A stretch of 64,000 bases of DNA. It comes from Streptococcus sp. 'caviae'. Lineage in GTDB: Bacteria; Bacillota; Bacilli; Lactobacillales; Streptococcaceae. Below are positions 1 to 8,147 of this stretch, one piece after another. The stretch lies in the NCBI RefSeq assembly GCF_001937065.1, contig NZ_MOWR01000006.1, positions 1 through 64,000 of the forward strand, read 5' to 3'. Each line of letters begins with the position of its first letter. Position 1 is the stretch's first letter. The notes under the pieces were generated by a model that saw nothing but the letters and a program-made list of their open reading frames with translations, was not told the DNA's origin and made no database searches. The translations under genes were made by a program, and so were the position numbers.

Positions 1-95
1 TCACAGACTATATTTTTTATTACAATCACAAACGCATTAAGACAAAATTAAAAGGATTTAGCCCTGTTCAATACAGAACCAAATCCTTTCAATAA
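1..95 (+). CDS. IS3-family transposase OrfB, C-terminal end (partial)
   Basis: Reading the frame that starts at base 3 gives 30 residues, beginning TDYIFYYNHKRIKTKLKG and ending PVQYRTKSF-Q, then TAA at 93-95. The YYN-KRI-KLKG-SPVQYR pattern is the conserved C-terminus of IS3-family (IS150 subgroup) DDE transposases. The gene enters from the left edge of the window, so its catalytic part is not visible. It is immediately followed by a sequence that looks like the terminal inverted repeat of the same element. It is too short for ordinary ORF calling. The family call is firm; whether the element is intact cannot be judged. Confidence 0.88.
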   Translation, partial: TDYIFYYNHKRIKTKLKGFSPVQYRTKSFQ

Positions 96-127
96 TAGTT
101 CTTGTCCAACTTTTTGGGGTCAGTACA
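1..127 (+). mobile_element. Right end of an IS3-family (IS150-type) insertion sequence
   Basis: The OrfB C-terminus stops at 95. Bases 102-127, read on the minus strand, start TGTACTGACCCC and continue AAAAAGTTGGAC, a typical terminal inverted repeat of IS150-group elements in Firmicutes. Homology to pgl begins at about 128, so the element boundary is placed at 127. The left end and the target duplication lie outside the window. Confidence 0.85.
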
Positions 128-819
128 GCTTTGGGGAGTGTTGAGACTGTTTGGCGGTGTGTGAACTGGCCGTAACCGCTGTAAATTAGGACTTCTATGC
201 TGGCGTTAAGCTCGCAAATGAGATAGGCAGTTTTTAAATGCGGGTGGAAGACAAGGTGCCGTGCTCCGGCGCCGGGTGCTGTCTGGTAATTGCCGATTCT
301 TTTGGTCTGACCGTTGGGACGGACAGCATAAGCCGTTACAGCATCTGTTCCCAAATCACACGTGACCAGGCAGTTATCAGGTGTCAGGCCTGCAAAATGG
401 ACGTGAGCACCAGCTTGGTTAGGATGTATCCCAGAACCGTGATGAACCACTTTATTCAGTAGGCTGAGTGTACCGTCATCAGCGATACCGTAAATTAGGA
501 GCTCACCCTTATGATAATTGGCACCGTAGACTAAGCGGCGCTGCTCGTCAACACTGAGGTGGCACAGCGGAGCGCCTGCCTCTAAGACGCGGCTGATGAG
601 CTGACCGTCCTGAGTAAAGCTGGCCGCTCCGCCTCTGTCAGCTTGCTTTGAGACGCTGAAAAGGTGATTTTGCCTATCAAAAGCCAGATAAGTCGGATTT
701 TCTGCGGCTGCAAACAGCTCCAAATCCGATAGGATTCCCTTTTCAGTATCGAAACGAGCGGTGTAGATACCCTTTGATGTGTGTTTGGTGTAAGTGCCAA
801 AATAAACCCTTTCAATCAT
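128..819 (-). pseudogene. pgl: 6-phosphogluconolactonase, 3' end removed by an IS insertion
   Basis: The product starts MIERVYFGTYTKHTSKGIY and continues with beta-propeller blades typical of YbhE/YkgB-type lactonases, including GANYHKGEL and GAHVHFAGLTPDN. This family hydrolyses 6-phosphogluconolactone in the oxidative pentose-phosphate branch. About 230 family residues remain of a usual length near 340. Homology stops at STLPK, exactly where the IS terminal repeat begins, and the frame then reads through IS sequence to a stop at 58-60. The start at 819 is preferred over an upstream ATG because AAAGGAAGG lies just before it. The missing blades should abolish folding, so it is probably non-functional unless the rest lies beyond the IS and excision restores it. 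Confidence 0.85.
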
Positions 820-865
820 TTGAGCCTTCCTTTTAGTTTTCTTGTCCAAATTATAGCATAATTTT

Positions 866-874
866 TGTTATAAT
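866..874 (+). promoter_or_regulatory. Extended -10 promoter of mutX
   Basis: TGTTATAAT is an extended -10 (TGnTATAAT) about 30 nt before the mutX start, in the short gap between divergent pgl and mutX. No good -35 is seen at 17 bp. The same TGTTATAAT appears ahead of lepA. Confidence 0.6.
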
Positions 875-903
875 AATAAAGGAGAAAAGAGAGGACAGGA
901 GAA

Positions 904-1383
904 ATGACAAAGTTAGCAACGATTTGTTATATTGATAACGGACGTGAACTGCTGCTCTTGCATCGGAATAAAAAAGAAAATGACGTGCATGAAGGCAAGT
1001 GGATCAGTGTCGGCGGCAAAATAGAAAGAGGAGAAAGTCCCGATGAGTGTGCGCGTCGGGAAATTTTTGAAGAAACCCATCTAAAGGTCAAAAAGATGGA
1101 CTTCAAAGGAGTGATTACCTTTCCTGACTTTACGCCGGGCCACGATTGGTACACTTATGTGTTTAAGGTAACTGATTTTGAAGGTGAGCTGATTTCAGAT
1201 GAGGAAAGCCGTGAGGGGACGCTTGCTTGGGTTCCTTATGATCAGGTACTCCAAAAGCCGACCTGGGAGGGGGACTATGAAATTTTTAAATGGATTTTGG
1301 AGGATGTTCCTTTTTTCTCAGCCAAATTTACCTATGCTCAGAAAAAATTGATTGATAAACAAGTGACGTTTTATGATAAATAG
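904..1383 (+). CDS. mutX: MutX-like Nudix hydrolase (8-oxo-dGTP clean-up)
   Basis: A 159-residue Nudix protein. The Nudix box spans about residues 38-60 and reads GGKIERGES...RREIFEETHL, matching GX5EX7REUXEE; the usual following X-G-U is THL, so the glycine is replaced. The flanking sequence (ATICYIDNG, KWISVGGKIE, GVITFPDFTPG, DWYTYVFKV, PTWEGDYE) is that of streptococcal MutX, which hydrolyses oxidised purine dNTPs and prevents A-to-C transversions. The start has AGGACAGGAG directly upstream. It is transcribed away from the broken pgl and may run on into the membrane protein gene 60 nt downstream. The family is certain; the substrate is inferred from homology. Confidence 0.88.
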   Translation: MTKLATICYIDNGRELLLLHRNKKENDVHEGKWISVGGKIERGESPDECARREIFEETHLKVKKMDFKGVITFPDFTPGHDWYTYVFKVTDFEGELISDEESREGTLAWVPYDQVLQKPTWEGDYEIFKWILEDVPFFSAKFTYAQKKLIDKQVTFYDK

Positions 1384-1445
1384 CTTCAAAAGCTTCAGCC
1401 CAAGGACGGCCATAAGCTAAGAAGAACTTGTTAGGAGGATTGCGG

Positions 1446-2618
1446 ATGGATAATAATCAAAAGAAATTTGATATGACCTGGTTTTTTAAATGGTTCTTAA
1501 ATAACAAAGCCGTGACAGTTTTGCTGGTCTTGCTTTTGTTTTTTTTGAATGTCCTTGTTTTCACGAAAATAAGTCCTATTTTAAAGCCCATTTTTTCTTT
1601 TATGGCCGTTATTATGCTTCCTCTGGTCATTTCGGCTCTGCTGTATTATCTCTTAAAACCTATTGTTGATTTTATTGAAAAGCGGGGCACCAGCCGCGTC
1701 ACAGCCATTACGATTGTTTTTCTGGCGATAGCCGGGCTTTTGGTTTGGGGAATTGCTAATCTGTTTCCCATGCTCAATGAGCAGCTGTCTTCTTTTATCA
1801 GGCAGCTGCCCAGCTATGTTAGGTCTGTTGATGATCAAGTTGCGGATCTGTTAAAAAATGATATCTTAGCCAGTCTTCGCCCGCAAATCGAAGAGACGGT
1901 TACCAATTTCAGCCAAAAGGCTGTCGATTATGCAGAGTCCTTTTCTAAGGGCGCTGTAACCTGGGCAGGGAATTTTGCTTCTGTGATTGCGCGTGTTACG
2001 GTTTCTATTTTGATTTCGCCCTTTATTGTTTTTTATCTTTTGCGCGACAGCAGCAAGATGAAAAAAGCCTTTGTTTCTTATCTGCCGACGAAAATGCGTC
2101 AGCCGGCTCACCGCATTCTCAATGATGTCAGCCGTCAGCTGGCCAGCTATGTTCAGGGGCAGGTGACCGTGGCCATTATTGTTGGTTTTCTGTTCTCCCT
2201 TATGTTCAGTATTATTGGTTTGCCTTATGCAGTGACCTTTGGGATTGTTGCTGGTTTTTTGAATTTAATTCCCTATGTGGGCAGTTTTTTGGCTACAATA
2301 CCGGTTTTAATTTTAGCGCTGGTTGAAGGCCCGATTATGGTATTGAAGGTAATAGTGGTTTTCATCATTGAACAGACCATTGAAGGGCGTTTTGTTTCGC
2401 CGCTTGTTCTGGGCAGCAAACTCAGTATCCACCCCATTACCATTATGTTTATTTTGCTGACAGCCGGTTCTATGTTTGGTGTTTGGGGTGTTTTCTTAGG
2501 AATTCCTGTCTATGCCTCCCTAAAAGTTCTTGTCAAAGAAATTTTTGAGTGGTACAAGCCTGTCAGCGGACTCTATGAAAAAGAAGAAGAGGTCAATAAG
2601 GAAGATGTTAAACAGTGA
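1446..2618 (+). CDS. AI-2E family (PerM-like) membrane transporter
   Basis: About 390 residues with some eight hydrophobic helices, a long soluble loop around residues 90-200 (LPSYVRSVDDQVADLLK) and the family signature near the C-terminus (NLIPYVGSFLATIP, IEQTIEGRFVSPLVLG). AI-2E/PerM proteins are membrane proteins implicated in quorum-signal export or Na+/H+ exchange; the function in streptococci is not settled. AGGAGG at 1433-1438 is 7 nt from the ATG at 1446, so this start is chosen over an upstream TTG. The gene overlaps the following TPR gene by 14 nt, so the two are probably co-translated. Confidence 0.85.
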   Translation: MDNNQKKFDMTWFFKWFLNNKAVTVLLVLLLFFLNVLVFTKISPILKPIFSFMAVIMLPLVISALLYYLLKPIVDFIEKRGTSRVTAITIVFLAIAGLLVWGIANLFPMLNEQLSSFIRQLPSYVRSVDDQVADLLKNDILASLRPQIEETVTNFSQKAVDYAESFSKGAVTWAGNFASVIARVTVSILISPFIVFYLLRDSSKMKKAFVSYLPTKMRQPAHRILNDVSRQLASYVQGQVTVAIIVGFLFSLMFSIIGLPYAVTFGIVAGFLNLIPYVGSFLATIPVLILALVEGPIMVLKVIVVFIIEQTIEGRFVSPLVLGSKLSIHPITIMFILLTAGSMFGVWGVFLGIPVYASLKVLVKEIFEWYKPVSGLYEKEEEVNKEDVKQ

Positions 2619-3834
2619 AAAAATGCTTGCAGCTATTCACAATCAGGATTTAGCGCATGCTAAAAAATATTTAAAACGGGCGCTGCGAGAAGATGACGCT
2701 GAGACGCTCCTGTCTTTGGCGGAATACTTGCAGTCTATCGGCTTTTATCCGCAGGCCAAAGAGATTTATTTGCAGCTGCAGCCTGATTTTCCCGAAGTTA
2801 ATATCAATCTGGCTCAGATTGCCAGCGAAGACGGTCAAACTGACGAGGCTTTCATCTATTTGGATGCTATTGCGCCTGACAGTCCCGATTATCTGGCAGC
2901 ACTGCTTGTCAAGGCTGATTTATATGATGCAGAAGGGCTTACGGATGTTGCCAGAGAAAAAATGCTTGAAGCCAGCCGCATCAGCCAAGACCCTCTTGTG
3001 ATTTTTGGTTTAGCAGAAATTGAAATGAATTTGGAGCTTTTTCAGGATGCCATCAAGCACTACGCTCAGCTGGACAATCGTGAAATTCTGGAGGAAACAG
3101 GGGTTTCGACCTATGAAAGAATCGGCCGTGCCTACGCCGGTTTAGGTAAATTTGAAGCAGCTATTGAGTTTTTTGAAAAAGCTGTCGAGATTGAATTCGA
3201 TGATCAAACGGTTTTTGAAACGGCCGTCCTTCTTTACGACCAAGAAGAATACCAAAGGGCCAATCTCTACTTTAAGCAGCTGGATACGATGAACCCTGAT
3301 TTTGCCGGCTATGAATATGTTTATGCCCTTTCTCTTCATGCTGAACACAAGACAGAAGATGCCTTGCGGCTGCTGCAGCAGGGTCTGGCTAAAAATGCCT
3401 TTGACAGCCGCCTGCTGCTTTTGGCCTCCCAGCTGTCCTATGAGCTGCACGATAAAAAAGCAGCAGAAGACTATTTGCTTAAGGCTCTGGATGTTGCCGA
3501 AGATGATGAAGAAATTCTGATGCGGCTCAGCAACTTGTACTTGGAAGAAGAGCGCTTTGAGGAAGTGGTCAGCTTAGATACTGAAGCCATTGACAATGTG
3601 CTGACCAAGTGGAACATTGCTAAGGCTTACCAGGCATTGGATCAGGATGAAAAAGCACTTGAGCTGTATGATAATCTGGCAGCAGATTTGGCCGGCAATC
3701 CGGAATTTCTCAAGGACTATATTTATATTTTGCGGGAATTTGGCTATAAAGAAAGGGTCAGATCCTTGGCTGACAGCTATTTGCAGCTGGTACCTGATGA
3801 CAGTGATGTGGCCGATCTGCTGGCAGAGCTCTGA
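2605..3834 (+). CDS. Tetratricopeptide-repeat protein
   Basis: A 409-residue soluble, acidic, helical protein made of repeated TPR-like units (for example YERIGRAYAGLGKFEAAIEF, SLHAEHKTEDALRLLQQGL and NIAKAYQALDQDEKALEL). No catalytic motif, signal peptide or membrane segment is seen. TPRs normally mediate protein-protein contacts. The start MLNSEKMLAAI at 2605 fits streptococcal relatives better than the longer upstream frame, and it overlaps the membrane protein gene by 14 nt. The overlap suggests a functional link to that protein, but no specific role can be assigned. Confidence 0.8.
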   Translation: MLNSEKMLAAIHNQDLAHAKKYLKRALREDDAETLLSLAEYLQSIGFYPQAKEIYLQLQPDFPEVNINLAQIASEDGQTDEAFIYLDAIAPDSPDYLAALLVKADLYDAEGLTDVAREKMLEASRISQDPLVIFGLAEIEMNLELFQDAIKHYAQLDNREILEETGVSTYERIGRAYAGLGKFEAAIEFFEKAVEIEFDDQTVFETAVLLYDQEEYQRANLYFKQLDTMNPDFAGYEYVYALSLHAEHKTEDALRLLQQGLAKNAFDSRLLLLASQLSYELHDKKAAEDYLLKALDVAEDDEEILMRLSNLYLEEERFEEVVSLDTEAIDNVLTKWNIAKAYQALDQDEKALELYDNLAADLAGNPEFLKDYIYILREFGYKERVRSLADSYLQLVPDDSDVADLLAEL

Positions 3835-3889
3835 GCAGACAGAAAGAGATATCCGTTTTTGAAAGAGTTTTCATGATTTCGCTCAACAA

Positions 3890-3953
3890 TTCACAAATAA
3901 AAATTCACAAAGTCTTGAAAAATCTGTGGTATAATTGACATGAAACTTGTGAA
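3890..3953 (+). promoter_or_regulatory. alsS promoter region with TTCACAA/TTGTGAA half-sites
   Basis: TATAAT at 3930-3935 is preceded by TGTGG, giving an extended -10. TTCACAA occurs at 3890-3896 and 3904-3910, and the inverted TTGTGAA at 3947-3953 flanks the -10 on the other side. TTGTGAA is the half-site of the NADH sensor Rex, but the spacing here is not the classical Rex box, so the regulator is only a guess. Confidence 0.55.
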
Positions 3954-3966
3954 GAAAGGATTTTAA

Positions 3967-5646
3967 ATGACAGAAAACAATAAGAAAAACTATGGGGCTG
4001 ACTTAATCGTTGACAGCCTCATTAATCATGATGTCAAATACGTGTTTGGTATTCCCGGCGCTAAAATTGACCGTGTCTTTGACACTTTGGAGGACAAGGG
4101 TCCTGAGCTGATTGTTGCCCGCCATGAACAAAATGCGGCCTTTATGGCTCAGGGGATTGGGCGTATCACAGGTGAACCGGGTGTAGTGATTGCAACCAGC
4201 GGTCCTGGTATTTCTAATCTGGCAACCGGTCTTGTGACAGCGACAGCTGAAGGCGACCCCATCCTTGCTATTGGCGGTCAGGTCAAGCGGGGAGACCTTC
4301 TCAAGCGTGCCCATCAATCCATGAACAATGTTGCCATGCTGGAGCCGATTACCAAGTATTCGGCTGAGGTTCAGGATCCAGAAACCCTGTCTGAAAATAT
4401 TGCCAATGCCTATCGTTTGGCTAAAGCCGGCAAACCTGGAGCCAGCTTTTTGTCCATTCCTCAGGATGTAACAGACAGTTCTGTTTCTGTTAAAGCTATT
4501 AAACCTCTGACAGACCCTAAACTAGGCTCAGCCTCTGTTGCCGATATTAATTATTTGGCGCAGGCCATTAAAAACGCTGTCCTGCCTGTTTTGCTTTTGG
4601 GCAACGGAGCATCGACTGCCGATGTGACAGCCTCCATCCGCCAGCTTTTGGAATCTGTTAAATTGCCGGTTGTAGAAACTTTCCAAGGTGCCGGTATCGT
4701 TTCGCGTGACCTCGAAGAAGATACTTTCTTTGGCCGCGTCGGTCTGTTTCGCAACCAGCCGGGTGATATGCTGCTGAAAAAATCAGACTTGATTATCGCT
4801 ATTGGTTATGATCCGATTGAATATGAAGCCCGAAACTGGAATGCCGAAATTTCAGCCCGCATTATAGTTATTGATGTAGCTCCTGCTGAAATTGACACCT
4901 ACTTCCAGCCTGAGCGTGAACTGATTGGCGATATAGCAGAAACATTGGATTTATTGCTGCCTGCTGTCAAGGGCTATGATTTGCCGGAAGGCTCCAGAGA
5001 ATATCTTGTCGGTCTCAAAACGAATATAACTGATGATGTCAAATTTGATAAGACTCCAAAAGAGGGGCTTGTTCATCCGCTTGATGTGATTGATGTCCTT
5101 CAAAAGCAGACAACAGATGACATGACAGTAACTGTTGATGTCGGCAGCCACTATATCTGGATGGCGCGTTATTTCAAGAGCTATGAAGCCCGTCATCTGC
5201 TTTTCTCAAATGGTATGCAAACTTTGGGAGTTGCACTTCCTTGGGCCATTTCAGCCAGCCTCTTGCGGCCGAATACCAAAGTCATTTCGATTTCAGGCGA
5301 TGGGGGCTTTCTCTTTTCCGGACAGGAGCTGGAAACAGCGGTCCGTCTGAAGCTGCCTATCGTTCATATCATTTGGAATGATGGTAAATACAATATGGTT
5401 GAGTTTCAGGAGGAAATGAAATACGGACGGTCATCAGGTGTTGATTTCGGATCTGTTGACTTTGTCAAATATGCTGAAAGCTTCGGTGCCAAGGGCTACC
5501 GTGCTGACAGCAAGGAGCATTTCGAGGCTATTTTAAAAACGGCTTTAACAGAAGCTGACAAGGGTCCGGTGCTCATTGATATTCCAATTGATTACAAGGA
5601 TAACATTAAACTAGGTGAAACGATTTTACCGGATGAGTTTTACTAA
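3967..5646 (+). CDS. alsS: Catabolic acetolactate synthase
   Basis: A 559-residue ThDP enzyme that condenses two pyruvates to 2-acetolactate. The N-terminal ThDP glutamate lies in [12 protein letters not shown], and the C-terminal ThDP/Mg motif is [11 protein letters not shown]...NDGKYN. There is no FAD-dependent anabolic signature and no small subunit gene nearby. The decarboxylase alsD follows after about 14 nt, which identifies this as the catabolic acetoin-branch enzyme rather than IlvB. Together AlsS and AlsD drain excess pyruvate to acetoin, limiting acid. It begins a two-gene operon behind the promoter at 3930. No alsR-type activator gene is adjacent. Confidence 0.93.
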   Translation: MTENNKKNYGADLIVDSLINHDVKYVFGIPGAKIDRVFDTLEDKGPELIVARHEQNAAFMAQGIGRITGEPGVVIATSGPGISNLATGLVTATAEGDPILAIGGQVKRGDLLKRAHQSMNNVAMLEPITKYSAEVQDPETLSENIANAYRLAKAGKPGASFLSIPQDVTDSSVSVKAIKPLTDPKLGSASVADINYLAQAIKNAVLPVLLLGNGASTADVTASIRQLLESVKLPVVETFQGAGIVSRDLEEDTFFGRVGLFRNQPGDMLLKKSDLIIAIGYDPIEYEARNWNAEISARIIVIDVAPAEIDTYFQPERELIGDIAETLDLLLPAVKGYDLPEGSREYLVGLKTNITDDVKFDKTPKEGLVHPLDVIDVLQKQTTDDMTVTVDVGSHYIWMARYFKSYEARHLLFSNGMQTLGVALPWAISASLLRPNTKVISISGDGGFLFSGQELETAVRLKLPIVHIIWNDGKYNMVEFQEEMKYGRSSGVDFGSVDFVKYAESFGAKGYRADSKEHFEAILKTALTEADKGPVLIDIPIDYKDNIKLGETILPDEFY

Positions 5647-5660
5647 AAAGGAGTTTGAAA

Positions 5661-6377
5661 ATGGAAGCCAATAAATTGTTTCAATACAATACTCTGGGAG
5701 CCCTTATGGCAGGTCTTTACGGCGGTTCGCTGACAGTAGGCGAGCTGCTGGAATACGGTGATTTAGGACTTGGAACACTTGATTCGATTGACGGAGAGCT
5801 TATTGTCTTAGACGGCAAAGCCTATCAGGCCAAGGGATCCGGAGACGAGCCGGAGGTTGTTGAAGTGCCTGATGACATGAAGGTTCCTTATGCAGCGGTT
5901 ATTCACCATCAGGCTGAGGTCATCTTTAAACAGCGTTTTGAAATGACAGACAAGGAATTGCAGGCGCGCATAGAATCTTATTATGACGGCGAAAATCTTT
6001 TCCGTTCGATTAAAATTCACGGAACCTTTGCCAAAATGCACGTGCGCATGATTCCGCGTTCAACGTCGGATAAAAAATTTGCAGAAGTAGCGACCCATCA
6101 GCCTGAATACACCGCCGAAAATATTACAGGTACAATTGTCGGCATTTGGACTCCGGAAATCTTTCACGGGGTCAGCGTGGCAGGCTACCACCTTCATTTC
6201 ATCTCTGATGACCATACCTTTGGCGGCCATGTTATGGATTACGTGATTACAGAAGGTCAGGTTGAAGTAGGAGCAGTTGATCAGCTGGATCAGCGTTTTC
6301 CTGTTCAAGACCGTCAGTACCTGTTTGCTAAATTCAATGCCAAAGAAGTCCGCGGTGATATTGACAAAGCTGAATAA
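5661..6377 (+). CDS. alsD: Alpha-acetolactate decarboxylase
   Basis: A 238-residue enzyme that decarboxylates 2-acetolactate to acetoin. Family hallmarks include TLGALMAGLYGG near the N-terminus, GTFAKMHVRMIPR, and a metal-binding region with HLHFISDDHTFGGHV, which supplies the Zn-ligand histidines. The start at ATG 5661 is chosen because AAAAGGAG lies at the right distance; an in-frame TTG two codons upstream is less likely. It is translationally close to alsS. A bidirectional terminator follows at 6461. Confidence 0.93.
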   Translation: MEANKLFQYNTLGALMAGLYGGSLTVGELLEYGDLGLGTLDSIDGELIVLDGKAYQAKGSGDEPEVVEVPDDMKVPYAAVIHHQAEVIFKQRFEMTDKELQARIESYYDGENLFRSIKIHGTFAKMHVRMIPRSTSDKKFAEVATHQPEYTAENITGTIVGIWTPEIFHGVSVAGYHLHFISDDHTFGGHVMDYVITEGQVEVGAVDQLDQRFPVQDRQYLFAKFNAKEVRGDIDKAE

Positions 6378-6460
6378 GCGCTAAGCCTAGAAAGCTGACA
6401 GCGTTTGGCTAAGAGCTGTCTGCTCTGCCAGCCGCAAGGCAGCCTTCAAATTAACAATAC

Positions 6461-6516
6461 AAAAAGTGAGATACAGATCAGCATTCCTTAGGAATGAATC
6501 CCTATCTCACTTTTTT
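6461..6516. terminator. Bidirectional terminator between alsD and the permease
   Basis: AAAAAGTGAGATA (6461-6473) pairs with TATCTCACTTTTTT (6503-6516) around an inner CATTCCT/AGGAATG hairpin. It has A- and T-tracts on both sides, so it can stop the convergent transcripts. Confidence 0.85.
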
Positions 6517-6584
6517 ATATTCTTGAAAATCAAAACGATAGGCTGCAGCCTGTTGCCCAGTCTTTTGAGTGTTAGTTTGATTGG

Positions 6585-7988
6585 TTAGGGCTGATTTTTA
6601 AATTTAAGCTTGCTGTAAAGACCAAAACCGATAATCCAAATCGTTGCACCAATAGCACCGATATAGGTTGAATCTTGCAAAAAGAGGGAAATAAAGACAA
6701 AGGCAAGAAAGAGTGTGGTGACAGGATTTGAAAGCTTGTAAGCCGGCATCAGATAACCGTCCGGCATGAAATCGTTGGACTGTCTGTATTTGTAATGGGC
6801 GACCATCGTTAGGATATAAATAGCAATATAAACGCCTGATGATGATGCCGTAATCAGGGCAAAAGCATCAGATATTCCCGGCAAAACAGTGATGAAGGCC
6901 GAAATCGCAATGACAACGGCAGACATGATAATGGCTCTGCTTGGAACACCCGTTCGTGACAGACGATCAGCCTTGAAATGACTCAAAAGAGGATTGGGGA
7001 CTTCATTGGCCAGCTGGTAAAGGTGCCGTCCTGTTGAATAGAGAGTGGAATTCAGTGCCGAAGCTGCCGAGGTCAAAACGACAAAGTTAATTAAAGCAGC
7101 AGCCCACTTAATTCCGGCTAGTTTAAAGACCATTACAAAGGGTGAGGCATTGACCGGCAGAGCCCGCCAAGGAAAGATGGCCATGATAGCAATCAGGGCA
7201 CCGATATAGAAGATGACAATCCGAACAGGAATTTCCTGAATAGCCTTAGGCAAGACTTTTCTGGGATTTTGTGTTTCCGAGGTAGTAATTCCGACAAATT
7301 CGATAGCCTGATAGGCGAAGAAGACCATTTGAAAGGCCATAAAGAACCTTGTCCAGCCCTTAGGGAAAAATTCGAAATGATTTGTAATATTGCTTAGGCT
7401 GGCATGGCCCTGAGAGGTTTTAAAATCGGTCAGTACCATGAAAATTCCGGTAGCGATCAAGGCCAAAATAGCAACAATTTTAATCATGGCAAACCAGAAT
7501 TCCGTTTCTCCAAAAACCCTGACTGCAATCAGGTTGACAGAAGACAGCAGTATTAAGAAGACAATCTGGATAATCCAGGCCGGCCAAGTAGGGAACCAGT
7601 ACTGAACATAGGTCGCAACGGCAGTAATTTCTGCCATTCCCAAAAAAATCAGCGACAGCCAGTAGGACCAGCCCGAAAAGTGACCCCAATCCTTGCCGAC
7701 ATATTTAGTAATAAAATTAATGAACGTATGCTGGTCGGGGTCGTAATAGAGCATCTCGCCGATGGCCCGCATCATCAAAAACATAAAAAAACCTGTAATC
7801 AGGTAAACGATGATGATAGACGGTCCGGTTAGGCTGATGGATCTGCCGGCTCCCAGAAAAAGTCCGGTTCCAATCGTTCCGGCGATGGCAATGAGCTGAA
7901 CGTGGCGGTTTTGCAAACCGCGGACCATGTCGTTTTCCAGTTCTTCGGAATCTTGGCTGGTCTGTTTGGTATCTGATTGATCTGACAT
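6585..7988 (-). CDS. Amino-acid permease (AAT/APC family, CycA-like)
   Basis: A 467-residue, 12-helix transporter. The first helix carries the APC signature IAGTIGTGLFLGAG, and further family features are GEMLYYDPDQHTFINF, EFVGITTSET-NPRK and a hydrophilic N-terminus (LENDMVRGLQNRH). These fit the amino acid transporter subgroup that includes CycA (D-Ala/D-Ser/Gly), AroP and LysP. The exact substrate cannot be read from the sequence. It is a single gene with its own promoter (8018-8046), ending at the shared terminator with alsD. Confidence 0.85.
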   Translation of the reverse strand: MSDQSDTKQTSQDSEELENDMVRGLQNRHVQLIAIAGTIGTGLFLGAGRSISLTGPSIIIVYLITGFFMFLMMRAIGEMLYYDPDQHTFINFITKYVGKDWGHFSGWSYWLSLIFLGMAEITAVATYVQYWFPTWPAWIIQIVFLILLSSVNLIAVRVFGETEFWFAMIKIVAILALIATGIFMVLTDFKTSQGHASLSNITNHFEFFPKGWTRFFMAFQMVFFAYQAIEFVGITTSETQNPRKVLPKAIQEIPVRIVIFYIGALIAIMAIFPWRALPVNASPFVMVFKLAGIKWAAALINFVVLTSAASALNSTLYSTGRHLYQLANEVPNPLLSHFKADRLSRTGVPSRAIIMSAVVIAISAFITVLPGISDAFALITASSSGVYIAIYILTMVAHYKYRQSNDFMPDGYLMPAYKLSNPVTTLFLAFVFISLFLQDSTYIGAIGATIWIIGFGLYSKLKFKNQP

Positions 7989-8017
7989 AATTTCATCCTT
8001 TTCTATAATATTTTATT

Positions 8018-8046
8018 ATTATAGTATTATTTTACAAAAAGTACAA
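8018..8046 (-). promoter_or_regulatory. Permease promoter
   Basis: On the minus strand TTGTAC (8041-8046), a 17-bp spacer and TATAAT (8018-8023) lie 30 nt upstream of the permease start. Confidence 0.75.
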
Positions 8047-8147
8047 ATAGAGCTTAGGCAGAAAATGGGGCACTTTTATATGCAAGCCCCCGGAATTATT
8101 CTTGTGCGGGTGATGGCCAAACCATCATAGTTGACCGTCCTGCTTTT

